Shown piece after piece: positions 45,151 through 54,687 of a DNA stretch of 64,000 nucleotides; the first letter of the stretch is position 1; every line of letters begins with the position of its first letter. A program made the position numbers and the translations under genes. Under the pieces are notes generated by a model. The model was given only the letters and a program-made list of their open reading frames with translations. It was not told where the DNA came from and ran no database searches. The stretch spans positions 2,020,501-2,084,500 of the forward strand of contig CP078104.1 in assembly GCA_019203745.1 (NCBI GenBank), in the 5' to 3' direction. The stretch comes from Chryseobacterium sp. E1 (GTDB taxonomy: Bacteria > Bacteroidota > Bacteroidia > Flavobacteriales > Weeksellaceae).

Positions 45151-45226
45151 TGAGTAATCAGTAATATTTTCATTACTCATACTCTATTTTATATTACTCA
45201 TTACTTATCACTCATTACTCATACTA
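45136..45226. repeat. short-repeat cluster (AGTAATCA / ATTACTCAT)
   Basis: The gap between the RapZ-domain gene and the murU-like gene is built from short repeats. ATTACTCAT occurs at about 45172, 45193 and 45213, opposite an inverted ATGAGTAAT at about 45149, with AGTAATCA repeats overlapping the stop codon. A hairpin could form in the mRNA. Confidence 0.5.
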
Positions 45227-45227
45227 T

Positions 45228-45941
45228 ATGAAGGCTCTCATTTTCGCTGCCGGAAAAGGCACCAGGCTTAAACCCTTTACAGACCATCATCCGAAAGCAC
45301 TGGCAAAGGTAAATGATGTTCCACTTCTTGAAAGGAATATTCATTATCTGAAAAGCTTCGGAATCAAAGATTTTGTGATCAATATTCATCATTTTGGCAG
45401 TCAGATTGTTGATTTTCTAAATAAAAATGATAATTTCGGATGCAGGATTGAAATCTCCGATGAAACTGAAGAGTTACTGGAAACCGGAGGAGGCTTGATT
45501 TTTGCTAGAAGGTTCCTTGATCACGGTGAAGATTTTCTGATCATGAACGCTGATATTTTAACCAATATAAATATCAATGCATTAGTAGAATATCATAAAA
45601 AGATAAAAGATTTTGCTACTTTAGCAGTTTCAGACAGAGAAAGTTCAAGAAAACTCCTTTTCAATGATGATATGGTTTTGAGGGGCTGGCTGAATGTACA
45701 AACGGGAGAACAGCGGCTGGCTGAGTTCAACAAAGGGTTTAAAGCTCTTGCATTCAGTGGTGTTCATTGTATCAATCCTGTGATCTTCGAAAAAATAAAA
45801 CGGACAGGCAAATTTTCTATTATGGAAGAATATCTTGACCTAATGCAGACCGAACATATCCACGGTTTTGTACATCAGGATATTCTTATAGATGTCGGGA
45901 GACCGGAATCCGTGATAGAAGCCGAAAAATATTTTAAATAA
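45228..45941 (+). CDS. MurU-like sugar-1-phosphate nucleotidyltransferase
   Basis: Intact 237-residue enzyme of the nucleotidyltransferase family. N-terminal signature FAAGKGTRLKPFTDHHPKAL, metal Asp in FLIMNADILTNI, the substrate loop ELLETGGGLIFAR, GVHCINPVIF and a C-terminal IDVGRPESVIEAEKYF. With the AmgK-like kinase it would make UDP-MurNAc (or a related UDP sugar) from the sugar-1-phosphate, bypassing de novo synthesis and hence fosfomycin-sensitive MurA. The assignment as MurU depends on the neighbour; by itself it could be another sugar nucleotidyltransferase. The next gene starts eight bases on. Confidence 0.85.
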   Translation: MKALIFAAGKGTRLKPFTDHHPKALAKVNDVPLLERNIHYLKSFGIKDFVINIHHFGSQIVDFLNKNDNFGCRIEISDETEELLETGGGLIFARRFLDHGEDFLIMNADILTNININALVEYHKKIKDFATLAVSDRESSRKLLFNDDMVLRGWLNVQTGEQRLAEFNKGFKALAFSGVHCINPVIFEKIKRTGKFSIMEEYLDLMQTEHIHGFVHQDILIDVGRPESVIEAEKYFK

Positions 45942-45948
45942 TTTTGCA

Positions 45949-46701
45949 ATGGAAATTGAGGGAACCAGGGATGAAAGTTTAGTAAATCCGGAATTTGACA
46001 TTAACGAAACAAAACTGCACAACAGTTTCAGACAAAAAACCTGGGACGAGACTATCACCAAAGACAGCTGGATGGTCTTCAAGGTCATGGCTGAATTTGT
46101 GGATGGCTATGAAAAACTGGCTAAAATAGGACCTTGTGTTTCTATATTTGGATCAGCCCGCCTGAAGCCGGAAAACAAATATTATGAAATGGCGGTAGAG
46201 ATTGCTGAGAAGATTACGAAATTAGGCTTCGGAATCATTACGGGAGGCGGTCCTGGTATTATGGAAGCCGGAAACAAAGGGGCTTTCAATGCAAAAGGAA
46301 AATCTATTGGCCTTAATATTGACCTTCCTTTTGAGCAGCATTTCAATCCTTACATCAATAAATCCTATTCCATGAATTTTGATTACTTTTTCGTAAGGAA
46401 AGTAATGTTTGTAAAATATTCTCAGGGATTCGTAGTAATGCCCGGAGGTTTTGGAACGCTGGATGAGCTTACTGAAGCGATGACCCTTATTCAGACCAAC
46501 AAAATCGGTAAGTTTCCGATTGTACTGGTAGGAAGTGAATTCTGGAGCGGTTTACTGGAATGGTTCAAAGCAACCCTGCTGAAAGAAGGCATGATTGCTG
46601 AAGATGATCTTGATCTTTATCGTGTGGTAGATACTGCTGATGAGGCAGTAGCACATATTAAAGCGTTTTATGATAAGTATTCTGTGAATGTTAATTTTTA
46701 A
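45949..46701 (+). CDS. LOG-family (TIGR00730) nucleotide-processing protein
   Basis: Intact 250-residue Rossmann-fold protein with CVSIFGSARLKPENKYYE, ITGGGPGIMEAGNKGAFN and the hallmark PGGFGTLDELTEAM. The family includes cytokinin-activating phosphoribohydrolases and the nucleosidase PpnN, which cleave nucleoside 5'-monophosphates to base and ribose-5-phosphate. It starts seven bases after the murU-like stop, so it is likely cotranscribed. The N-terminal 60 residues before the fold are extra and helical. Confidence 0.9.
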   Translation: MEIEGTRDESLVNPEFDINETKLHNSFRQKTWDETITKDSWMVFKVMAEFVDGYEKLAKIGPCVSIFGSARLKPENKYYEMAVEIAEKITKLGFGIITGGGPGIMEAGNKGAFNAKGKSIGLNIDLPFEQHFNPYINKSYSMNFDYFFVRKVMFVKYSQGFVVMPGGFGTLDELTEAMTLIQTNKIGKFPIVLVGSEFWSGLLEWFKATLLKEGMIAEDDLDLYRVVDTADEAVAHIKAFYDKYSVNVNF

Positions 46702-46759
46702 TTGGCATATTATTTGTGACTTATAACTAGCAAGTATGATTGTAAATCTATTAATTAAG

Positions 46760-47240
46760 ATGAAAAAACTTTTATATATATCAGAATTTTAACATTTTTT
46801 GTGTTAATGAGTTTTATGTATGTAGACTTTTTCTCTTCAATGACCAAAGTTGACTATATTGATGGAAGCAAGACATTGAAGTTTACCACAAAAATGAATA
46901 CAAGCCATATCTCTGATGCAATCAAAATCAATCCGAACACAGCCGGATTTGAAGCAGAAGTGAAAAAATATGTGAACAATAATTTTGATGTATTTGTCAA
47001 TGGTGCTCCCAAAACAATTACCTTTACGGGAAGTCAGGTCAGCGGAGAAACTGTATGGGTATATTTCGAGACCGGAGGGGTTTCGGATATCAATACCTTA
47101 AAGATTAAAAATACGATCCTTTTAAGCGCTTTTCCGAAGCAGATCAATCTGGTGAGCGTTGCTTACAAAGGCAGCCAAAAATGATGAACTTCCAGAGAGG
47201 AAAAGAAGTGAACGAAGTATCTTTTAAAAGAAACAATTGA
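46760..47240 (+). CDS. DUF6702-family protein
   Basis: About 160 residues with an N-terminal hydrophobic signal (MKKLLYI... FFVLMSFMYV, broken by a shift near 46790). The mature domain is beta-rich (KTLKFTTKMNTSHISDAIKI, VWVYFETGGVSDINTL, LVSVAYKGSQK). A second shift near 47179 hides the typical family ending MMNFQRGKEVNEVSF and the stop at 47238-47240. Secreted or periplasmic; function unknown. TonB or M1-peptidase neighbours often seen in the family are absent here. Confidence 0.7.
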
Positions 47241-47247
47241 AAATAAT

Positions 47248-47282
47248 AAAACCACTGCTGATGCGGTGGTTTTTTTTTTTTA
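47248..47282 (+). terminator. intrinsic terminator after DUF6702 gene
   Basis: Stem AAACCAC / GTGGTTT with a long T run. Confidence 0.85.
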
Positions 47283-47521
47283 AACACTTTCAATACCGGA
47301 GTTCAAAACATTCCGGACAAGCTCTGAAACCGGAGAAAAATCAGCCTTGGTTTTTAATTCTTCAGATTAAGACTATTGACAATCCCAGAAATTTAGTATC
47401 TGTATGGGATTCATCTGTATAAGTATGATGTAAGGCATAAATAAAATATTCCATCTTAAAAATTCTCAGTTTAAAATATAAAATTCACCTGTTCTGAAAT
47501 TAATAAACGGTTATCAAAATA

Positions 47522-47553
47522 AAATCAGGCAGCTTTTACAAGCTGCCTGATTT
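47522..47553. terminator. terminator of the DUF5689 gene
   Basis: Perfect 14-base stem AAATCAGGCAGCTT / AAGCTGCCTGATTT, loop TTAC. The rest of 47283-47601 shows no gene. Confidence 0.85.
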
Positions 47554-47601
47554 ATATATAAAGTATATTAGAAATACTATTTTATCTCAATTAGATAAGG
47601 A

Positions 47602-49013
47602 TTACTCAATTTTGATGTTATCAATCTGAACATCGTAATTTCCTCCCGTACCTGTTTTGATGGCAAACATATCTTTACCAGCTGTTACGTTAACATCTGT
47701 AAGACCTGTAAGCGTAAGCTCTACCAGTCTCCACTGTCCGCTTGTATTGATAGATCCGGTATATGAATTAGCACTTTCTACTCCTAAAGTAGCACCAGTA
47801 CTGAATGTCCCCAAGTTGAAGACATAGAAACCTCCACCTGCTTTATAGACGTTGAAAGAAAGTGATTTCCCTGTTGCAGTACCTTTGATACGCATTGTGA
47901 TTCTCTTCGGTGTAGCAGGAATTCCAGCAGCAGCAAGCGATGTAAATACATAATCATTAGCAGTAGGGATTCCTTTAATCTGAAGGGAATTTGAGTTGTT
48001 ATATCCTAAACCAACCCCTTGAGTTGCATAAGGCTTAAGTCCGAAATTGTTTACACTTGATAAGAAAGCTGTCCAATCTTCAAAATCAGATCCTGCAAAA
48101 GATTTACAGCGTTCGCAGCCGGAGCTTCCGGCTCACCCGGGTTAAATCTTGGATTAGGGAAGTTCATATCATAAAGATCTCTGATATAAGCCTGCTCTGT
48201 GAACGTTGGAGCTGTTGGATTACTTGGGCTCGTATAACGGCTTAAAAGAAGAACAATATCACCACTGTTGGCATACTTAGGAGAAATAGGAGATTTCGCA
48301 AAAGTAGCAAAGTTACTGAAACGAAGGTCTAATCTTGCTGCTTTTTTATCTACGATATAACGGTCTCCTGTACCTGAATCATCAGCAAAGTTTTTCGTTA
48401 GCTCAGGATCTTCAAACTGAACGTTTTTAATTTTTACAAGCTGGTTGATGTGAGCTCCGTTTTTAAGAGCGTCAGCAATAGAGTTAAATTCAAGTGGTTT
48501 GATAGTAGCTACCACAGGTTTCTGCCCATCACAAACTCTTGCAATATAATTTGAAACTTTATTTGGGTTGATTCTTCCTACAGAATAGTTCGGATCATAA
48601 GATCCCACTTTGATATTTCCGTTAGATGCCTGAACGATAAGTCCTTTCAGGTTAATTCTCACTAAAGATCCTGTTGGGAAATCAAGATACTGGTTACCTC
48701 CGTCAATATCAATTTCAATACCCTGTGTAGGATTTTCAGGCTTATCCTGAAGGAACATCATTTTGTAAATGTTTCCGGATTCATCGCTTGAAGTAACATA
48801 AGCATCTACGATGAAATCTTCTTTAATGATATCAGCTTCAACCGGCTTAGGTTTAGCAATTGTTGCCAATTCGGAAAGCTGGTGATTAGCAGCAGCAAAC
48901 TTGTTGGTACATTTGATCTCCGGAACGTCGTAATCATCGGTCTTTACACAAGACGAGAACGTCAGCATTGAAAGGGCACTGAATATAGCCGCTTTAAAAT
49001 ATATATTTTTCAT
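47602..49013 (-). CDS. DUF5689 lipoprotein
   Basis: About 470-residue lipoprotein (signal with MLTFSSC). N-terminal DUF5689 domain: KPVEADIIKEDFIVDAYVTS, NIYKMMFLQDKPENPTQGIE, GSLVRINLKGLIVQA, and GAHINQLVKIKNVQFED. This is an OB-fold-like domain found beside TonB receptors. After a shift near 48085 the C-terminal region (FAGSDFEDWTAFLSSV, ITMRIKGTATGKSLSFNVYK, VQIDNIKIE) resembles a carbohydrate-binding jelly roll. The start at 49013 is the ATG; a TTG three codons earlier is in frame. It begins 18 bases after the TonB receptor stop, so the two are one operon. Confidence 0.85.
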
Positions 49014-49031
49014 TGTTGTCAATTTTTAAAA

Positions 49032-51911
49032 TTATTTTTTAGAATCTGAATTGAAGGTTAACAAAATAAGATCTCCCTGATTATACCAGTATTTAGGAGC
49101 AAATACCATATTTCCGCTATCATAATCATTAGCATAGTCGGTATAGTTAACGTTTCTTGTCTGTTCGAATCCTCCTGTGATATAATTTCTGTTATTCAGG
49201 ATATTATTCACAGATGCAGATATCAATACATAATACTTACCGATCATCCATGATTTCCCGGCATTCACGTTAAAGAAGAACGCAGACGGTAATTTTGTAG
49301 GAGTAAGAACTCTTGCCAATTCTTCCTCTGTTACATTATCATAAGGAACTCCCGGTGTATTTGGATTTGTGTAAAATCTTGCTGTTCTGGTTACCGGAGA
49401 CGGATCCAGGAATGAGTGCCCGAAATAGTTCCATGTTGCACCTAACCACCAGTATTTAGGGCTGCTGTAACGAAGACCTAAAGTATACGCCTCCTGCGGA
49501 GTCCCACCCTGTCTGTAGTTTTTAAGAGTAGCCTCACCCATGTTGGTATAAGATCTTGATACAATATTTCCGTTACCGTCAAGCTCTCTGAATGTTCCAA
49601 CAGCATCTGAAGCAAAATAAACCGTAGGGTTATTTGTATATGTATACTGACCTACGCTTAATAATCCGCTGGCCGTTAATGTAGGAGTAATTTTCACCTG
49701 AGCACCAAGTTCAACCCCATGTTTCTCTTGTTGGCACCTGCCAATACCTGAGTAATGAAAGCACCATCCTGAACAGGAGCCTGATCACCATTCTCGTTCA
49801 GAGTAGATAGTTTAACGCCCTGTGCAAAATATCTTTGTACGCTTGTTTCGTTTTGAGTATTGACAAGGTATCCTGTCAATCTAACTTTCACGACCGGAGT
49901 AGAAATTACATAGCTTAAATCATTAGCGTCAATCACTACATTTTTGATTCCCGGAGTGGTTACCCCACTTACTCTTGTGTTAAAATAAATATCATTCAGG
50001 AAAGGAGACTGTGAGAAATATGCCCCGTTATAAACAAGGAAGTTTCTACCGTTGATCTTATAGGTAACCTGTCCTTTGATCCCTGCATTCCAGAAGTTTT
50101 TGTCTTCTCCTTTTCCGTAAGAAGAAGGGTACAGATAATGCTGGAATTTACCTTCTCTGCTGTTGTTCGTATATCCGAAGAATCCGGAAACAAAAACATC
50201 AAATTTACCGGTAGCAAATTTAAATGCCGGGTTTACTTTAACTTCCTGTCTTCTGAAAATGTAATTATACCCAATTCTGTCACCTTCTCTTTTAGCAACA
50301 TCAGCTTTACTTTCCTGAGTGTTGAACTGTCCCCAAACGCTATCACCGGTTAAATTACTTGCAAACGGGTCCATATTCAGTGCAAAATCAGCACCCAAAA
50401 GATCGTTTACTTCTCTGTATTGTTCAGATCTGTAATTTTGGTAAGATAAGTTTAAGATAAAACGGGAAGTGTCACTAAAGTTATAAGTATAATGTGTTGA
50501 AGCGTTCCATACTTTGTCATCTTTTACATCATCTACAAGATAGTAAGCAGCTCTTCTTCCACCGAATTCCGGTCTGTAAAGATTATCACTTCTGTTGGCT
50601 CTGTAAAGATTGTCCCAGTTGATCTGTGTATAGTTTTCGTCATTATTCGTCCATTTGTCTCTCCAGAAACCAATATTTTCTGCCTGTGACGGAGCAGGAT
50701 TATCAAAATTCAGCCAATAGCTTGGTAAATTACGATAGTAGGTAGGCGATGGGTTGTTCGCTCTGTACCAATCAAGTCTTGAGCTGTATTCTTTACCGAA
50801 CTGGTAAGAAACAGTAGTCCACAATTGAGTTTTTGTTGATTTTCCAGAAATCCTGCAGCTGAATCATAGGCTGGAATCCTCTTTTCACCCTTTCATTTCT
50901 TTTTTCTCCGTTCTGCCATCCCCAATAAGAGTTATAATGAACTCCTCTGAAATCGTATACTTCCTGAGTATTCGGGCTGGAAGAACTTCTTGCATATTTA
51001 GAACCTATCGCATTCAAAGTCATCGTATGGCTGTCGCTGAATTTCTTCTCAATACCAAGATACCCGCTGTATGCATCATATGCAGTACCGTCCTGTATCC
51101 CTTCCTGAGCCCACCTTCTTGCGATCATCCCTGTAAATGCCCATCCGTTTTTATTCATTCCGGATGAGAATCTGTAAGATAGTCTGTTATTATAGTTTCT
51201 GTTTGTCAGTGAGTAAGTCAGCTGACTTCCTTTTCTATATTCGCTGGCTTTTGTATTTTTATAAAACACTCCTGTAGCTCCCCGAAAGCATATTCGGAAG
51301 GGGCATGATTAGCGGCAATTTCCGGGTAACGGGTAATTTCATTCAAACCTCCCCATGTGCTGAAATCTACATCACCATTATCTGCACCGGCCATAGAAAC
51401 CCCATTGATCATATTCTCACCGGTTCTGCTGTCAATTCCTCTCGGACGGAACCAGTATGGTCCCAGGTCAAAACTGGCAATTCTGTTGAAAACATCCTGT
51501 GAAGACTGAAGCAATCCTACTGTAGCGGTCTGCTGTGCTCCTCCCCATCGTTTTCCCCGGAATCTTCAATGATTGCTAAACCCTGATCTGCACCGTTCAA
51601 TGCAGAATAAAGAGTAATTACTCCAAGATCTTTCTTTTTCTCATTATTTGTTACATCAAATTCTAAAATCTTAGTTTCAAAGTTTGATTTTGTAACCATA
51701 ATCTGATAATGTCCCGGCATCAAATCAGCAAACTGGAAGTACCCGATTTTGTCCGCCTTTACATCATTTCCTGCTCCTTTTAAATCCACATTGGCCTGTT
51801 CTACAGGTTTTCCGTCCGCATCCTTAAGATACGCAAACACTGTAGTCTGCGCAAAATAATAGGACGCAGGCAGCAAAGTGAATAAAGAGATTAATGATAG
51901 TTTTTAATCAT
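49032..51911 (-). CDS. TonB-dependent receptor with carboxypeptidase-like N-terminal domain
   Basis: Outer membrane importer of about 960 residues. Signal (FTLLPASYYFAQ), a carboxypeptidase regulatory-like beta domain (FAYLKDADGKPVEQANVDLK, GYFQFADLMPGHYQIMV), the plug (RIASFDLGPYWFRPRGIDSR, MINGVSMAGADNGDVDFSTW, GGLNEITRYPEIAANH), and the barrel ending in GDLILLTFNSDSKK. Shifts near 51890, 51545, 51265, 50825 and 49705. ATG at 51911. It heads an operon with the DUF5689 lipoprotein, and a secreted nuclease-fold protein is divergent from it. Its substrate may be linked to that enzyme's products. Confidence 0.9.
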
Positions 51912-51974
51912 GAGTATATTATATTTTTTTAAATACTTTTCTTCTTAATTCTCAACAGTTTAAAAGTTGGGGCA

Positions 51975-52003
51975 CAAATTTAGTCAAATTTTGCAATTCA
52001 CAA
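51975..52003 (-). promoter_or_regulatory. promoter of the TonB-DUF5689 operon
   Basis: Minus strand TTG (52003-52001), 18 bases, then TAAATTTG (51982-51975), close to the Bacteroidota consensus. About 63 bases upstream of the ATG. Confidence 0.6.
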
Positions 52004-52121
52004 CTTTTTAACATTATTTTTTCTTAACATTGCAAACTTTTAAGAATCATTATATAAAAGATGGTCAGATTACTGCATATAAATTTACAAATATTTAAAA
52101 TGCAGTGAATTAAAATAAAAG

Positions 52122-52129
52122 TAAATTTG
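52122..52129 (+). promoter_or_regulatory. -7 promoter box of the exonuclease-family gene
   Basis: TAAATTTG, exact TAnnTTTG, 33 bases upstream of the ATG at 52163. Confidence 0.5.
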
Positions 52130-52162
52130 CAGATTAATAATATTAATAATAACTCTAAGAGG

Positions 52163-53346
52163 ATGAAGAGATTTTCGAGTCTGTTTGCCATCATTATTTC
52201 GATCATGGCATTCTCACAACAAGGAAAACTGAGAAAAGTTGCCACCGTAGGTTTTTTGAATGTAGAAAACCTTTGGGACACCATTCGCTCGGCAGATTAT
52301 ATCGATGGAACTAAAGATATCAGAAATCCTGCTTTCCACAGAAGTATTCCGTTTGATTCTATCAAGTTTCTGGATGCTGAAAAGTATGACGGGCCATGGA
52401 GTGACGGTGCTTTAATCGGTAAAAAGTAGTAAGAGAACAAAGCGGTTCTGAAGAATTTACCCCGAAAAGTGCAAAAACTACGGATCCAAGATCTACAGGG
52501 CTAAACTTGCCAACGAAGCAAAAGTAATTTCTGAACTTGGTGCCCAGTATACCAAAACAGCTCCGGCTGTGGTAGGATTAATTGAGGTTGAGAACAGACA
52601 GGTTATTCAGGATCTTATCAATGAGCCTGCATTAAAAAAATATGATTACGGAATCATTCATTATAACTCTTATGACTACAGAGGAATTGATGTAGCACTG
52701 ATCTATCAGAAAAGAAGATTCACCCCTACCAATTCATTAAAAAAGAACTGAAAATCTACGGTGATAACGGAAGAAGAGAATATACGAGAGATATCCTTAT
52801 GGTAACAGGATTTTTAGATAATGAGAAAGTAGCCTTTTTCATGAATCACTGGCCTTCAAGAAGAGGTGGTGAAGCAATTTCTTTACCAAAAAGAAATGCT
52901 GCTGCTGCATTATTAAAACAGCAAATGGACAGTATAAGAGCTGCAGATCCTTCAACAAAACTTTTTGCTATGGGTGACTTTAATGACGACCCTATCAGCC
53001 CAAGTTTGAAAAATCATCTGAAAGCTCAGGCCAGCCCTAAAGATTTAAGTGAAGAAACGCCTTATCTTAACCTGATGTATCCTTTATACAAAAAGGAGTA
53101 GCATCATTGGCTTATCAGGATGCACCGAACTTATTTGACCAGATCATTGTTTCTAAAAATTTAGTTTCTGATCAGGTTAGCAAAGAATATTCTATTTACA
53201 AAACAGAAATTTATGCTCCGGCTTATCTGGTAAATAAAGAAGGTAATTACAAAGGATATCCTTTCAGATCCTGGAACGGAGATCAGTTTACAGGCGGCTA
53301 CAGTGATCACTTCCCCGCATTTGTAGTTCTCCAGAAAGAACCTTAA
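52163..53346 (+). CDS. secreted endonuclease/exonuclease/phosphatase-family protein
   Basis: About 394 residues with a signal peptide (AIIISIMAFSQ). The EEP fold motifs are all visible: FLNVENLWDT, VGLIEVENR (metal Glu), HYNSYDYRGIDVALIY, FFMNHWPSRRGGE, FAMGDFNDDP (Asp/Asn) and GGYSDHFPAF (the final SDH). So the active site looks complete. Such secreted enzymes cleave DNA or phosphodiesters, or act on lipid phosphates. Divergent from a TonB/DUF5689 operon, which suggests scavenging of nucleic acid or phosphate, an inference. Breaks near 52430, 52475, 52735 and 53095. Confidence 0.88.
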
Positions 53347-53356
53347 AACAATTCAG

Positions 53357-53379
53357 GCACTCATTTTGAGTGCTTTTTT
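53357..53379 (+). terminator. intrinsic terminator after exonuclease-family gene
   Basis: Stem GCACTCA / TGAGTGC with six T. Confidence 0.85.
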
Positions 53380-53397
53380 ATATCAATACCTGAAATC

Positions 53398-53816
53398 ATG
53401 AAAAATATTGTTTTAGTACTATTGCTGGTATGTATTCCCTTTAGCTGCTTTTCTCAGGATACAGCCAGGAAAGACAAAGAGCAGCAGGAAATGAAGCCCT
53501 CCAAAAATGATGACGGAGAATGGGAACTTACTGTAATTGACACTCAATTTGATTACTTTCTGAATGCTGTTGCCAGACCTATCAGTCAGTATACAGAATC
53601 TTACCTGAAGACAAAAACACATTTTTAGTGAACGAGTGGAATAGTTATTATAATTCCGGCAGATACAGAAATATCATAGAATCCGGAATAGATTATGATC
53701 CTAAGGAAAATTATGGGATCAAGTTTGAATATAAATTGTACCAGGTTTTTGCTTATGTAAACTGGAAGTATAAATTAAGAATGGCCGGGTTATCCGGAAG
53801 TGATGCTTTACGGTAA
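53398..53816 (+). CDS. DUF6146-family protein
   Basis: About 139 residues with a signal peptide (VCIPFSCFSQ, possibly lipidated at the Cys). The conserved part reads WELTVIDTQFDYFLNAVARP and, after a lost base near 53618, LVNEWNSYYNSGRYRNIIES and KLYQVFAYVNWKYKLRM. I associate this pattern with DUF6146 of Flavobacteriia, from memory. Function unknown. Small single-gene unit ending in a bidirectional hairpin shared with sodB. Confidence 0.7.
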
Positions 53817-53829
53817 ATAATATCATAAA

Positions 53830-53860
53830 AAATAGACTGCCCTTTTGAGACAGTCTATTT
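53830..53860. terminator. bidirectional terminator between DUF6146 gene and sodB
   Basis: Stem AAATAGACTG / CAGTCTATTT, symmetric A and T tails, between convergent genes. Confidence 0.85.
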
Positions 53861-53882
53861 TCATTTTTATAATAGCTGAAAA

Positions 53883-54479
53883 TTATTTGTTGAATAATTC
53901 CTCTACTTTATCCCAGTTTACTACATCGAAGAATGCAGAAACATAGTCAGGTCTTCTGTTTTGGTAGTTTAAGTAATATGCGTGCTCCCAAACATCTAAT
54001 CCTAAAACCGGCGTTCCTTTAACGTCTGCTACAGGCATTAATGGGTTATCTTGGTTTGGAGTAGAAGAAACAGAAACAGAACCGTCAGTATTTTTTACCA
54101 ACCAAGCCCATCCTGAACCGAATCTTGTTTTAGCAGCCTCAGAAAAATCAGTTTTGAATTTCTCAAGACCTCCGTAATTTTCGATAGCAGCTTTTACATT
54201 TCCTACAGGCTCTTTGCTTCCTCCGGGAGTTAAAATTTCCCAGAATAAAGAGTGGTTGAAGTGCCCTCCTCCGTTATTTCTTACCGCTGGCTTATCAGTC
54301 CCTGTCTGGCAGATTTCTTCGATAGTTTTTCCTGCCAGTTCAGTTCCTTCAATAGCTTTATTTAAATTGTCAATATATGCCTGGTGGTGTTTTGTATGGT
54401 GGATTTCCATAGTTTTTGCATCAATAGTCGGCTCTAATGCATCATATGCATATCCTAGTTTTGGTAATTCAAATGACAT
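53883..54479 (-). CDS. sodB: superoxide dismutase (Mn/Fe type)
   Basis: Intact 198-residue enzyme turning superoxide into oxygen and hydrogen peroxide. Metal ligands visible: His27 in [11 protein letters not shown], His76 in [11 protein letters not shown], then Asp and His in [18 protein letters not shown]. Metal type (Mn, Fe or either) cannot be settled by eye, so the gene name follows common usage. No signal peptide; cytoplasmic. One of the few long genes here without a frameshift. Promoter with both boxes at 54505-54536. Confidence 0.95.
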   Translation of the reverse strand: MSFELPKLGYAYDALEPTIDAKTMEIHHTKHHQAYIDNLNKAIEGTELAGKTIEEICQTGTDKPAVRNNGGGHFNHSLFWEILTPGGSKEPVGNVKAAIENYGGLEKFKTDFSEAAKTRFGSGWAWLVKNTDGSVSVSSTPNQDNPLMPVADVKGTPVLGLDVWEHAYYLNYQNRRPDYVSAFFDVVNWDKVEELFNK

Positions 54480-54504
54480 AATCTTTATTTTTAATGTTAT
54501 ACTT

Positions 54505-54536
54505 CAAAATTAGCCAATATTTAAGGTATTATCAAA
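54505..54536 (-). promoter_or_regulatory. promoter of sodB
   Basis: Minus strand TTTG (54536-54533), 20 bases, TAATTTTG (54512-54505): near-perfect Bacteroidota promoter, 25 bases before the ATG. Confidence 0.7.
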
Positions 54537-54637
54537 GATTGGGGATTACTTTAATAAATCTTTAACATTGACATATTGATTTAGAATGAATTAAATTTTA
54601 AAATATTTATTTATTCTTCAATTAGGTCTTTAAAAAA

Positions 54638-54667
54638 AAGCACGAATCATATTACGATACGTGCTTT
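54638..54667 (-). terminator. terminator after rho
   Basis: Stem AAAGCAC / GTGCTTT with a T run in the leftward direction. Confidence 0.65.
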
Positions 54668-54687
54668 CTATTTAACAATAATTAAAT

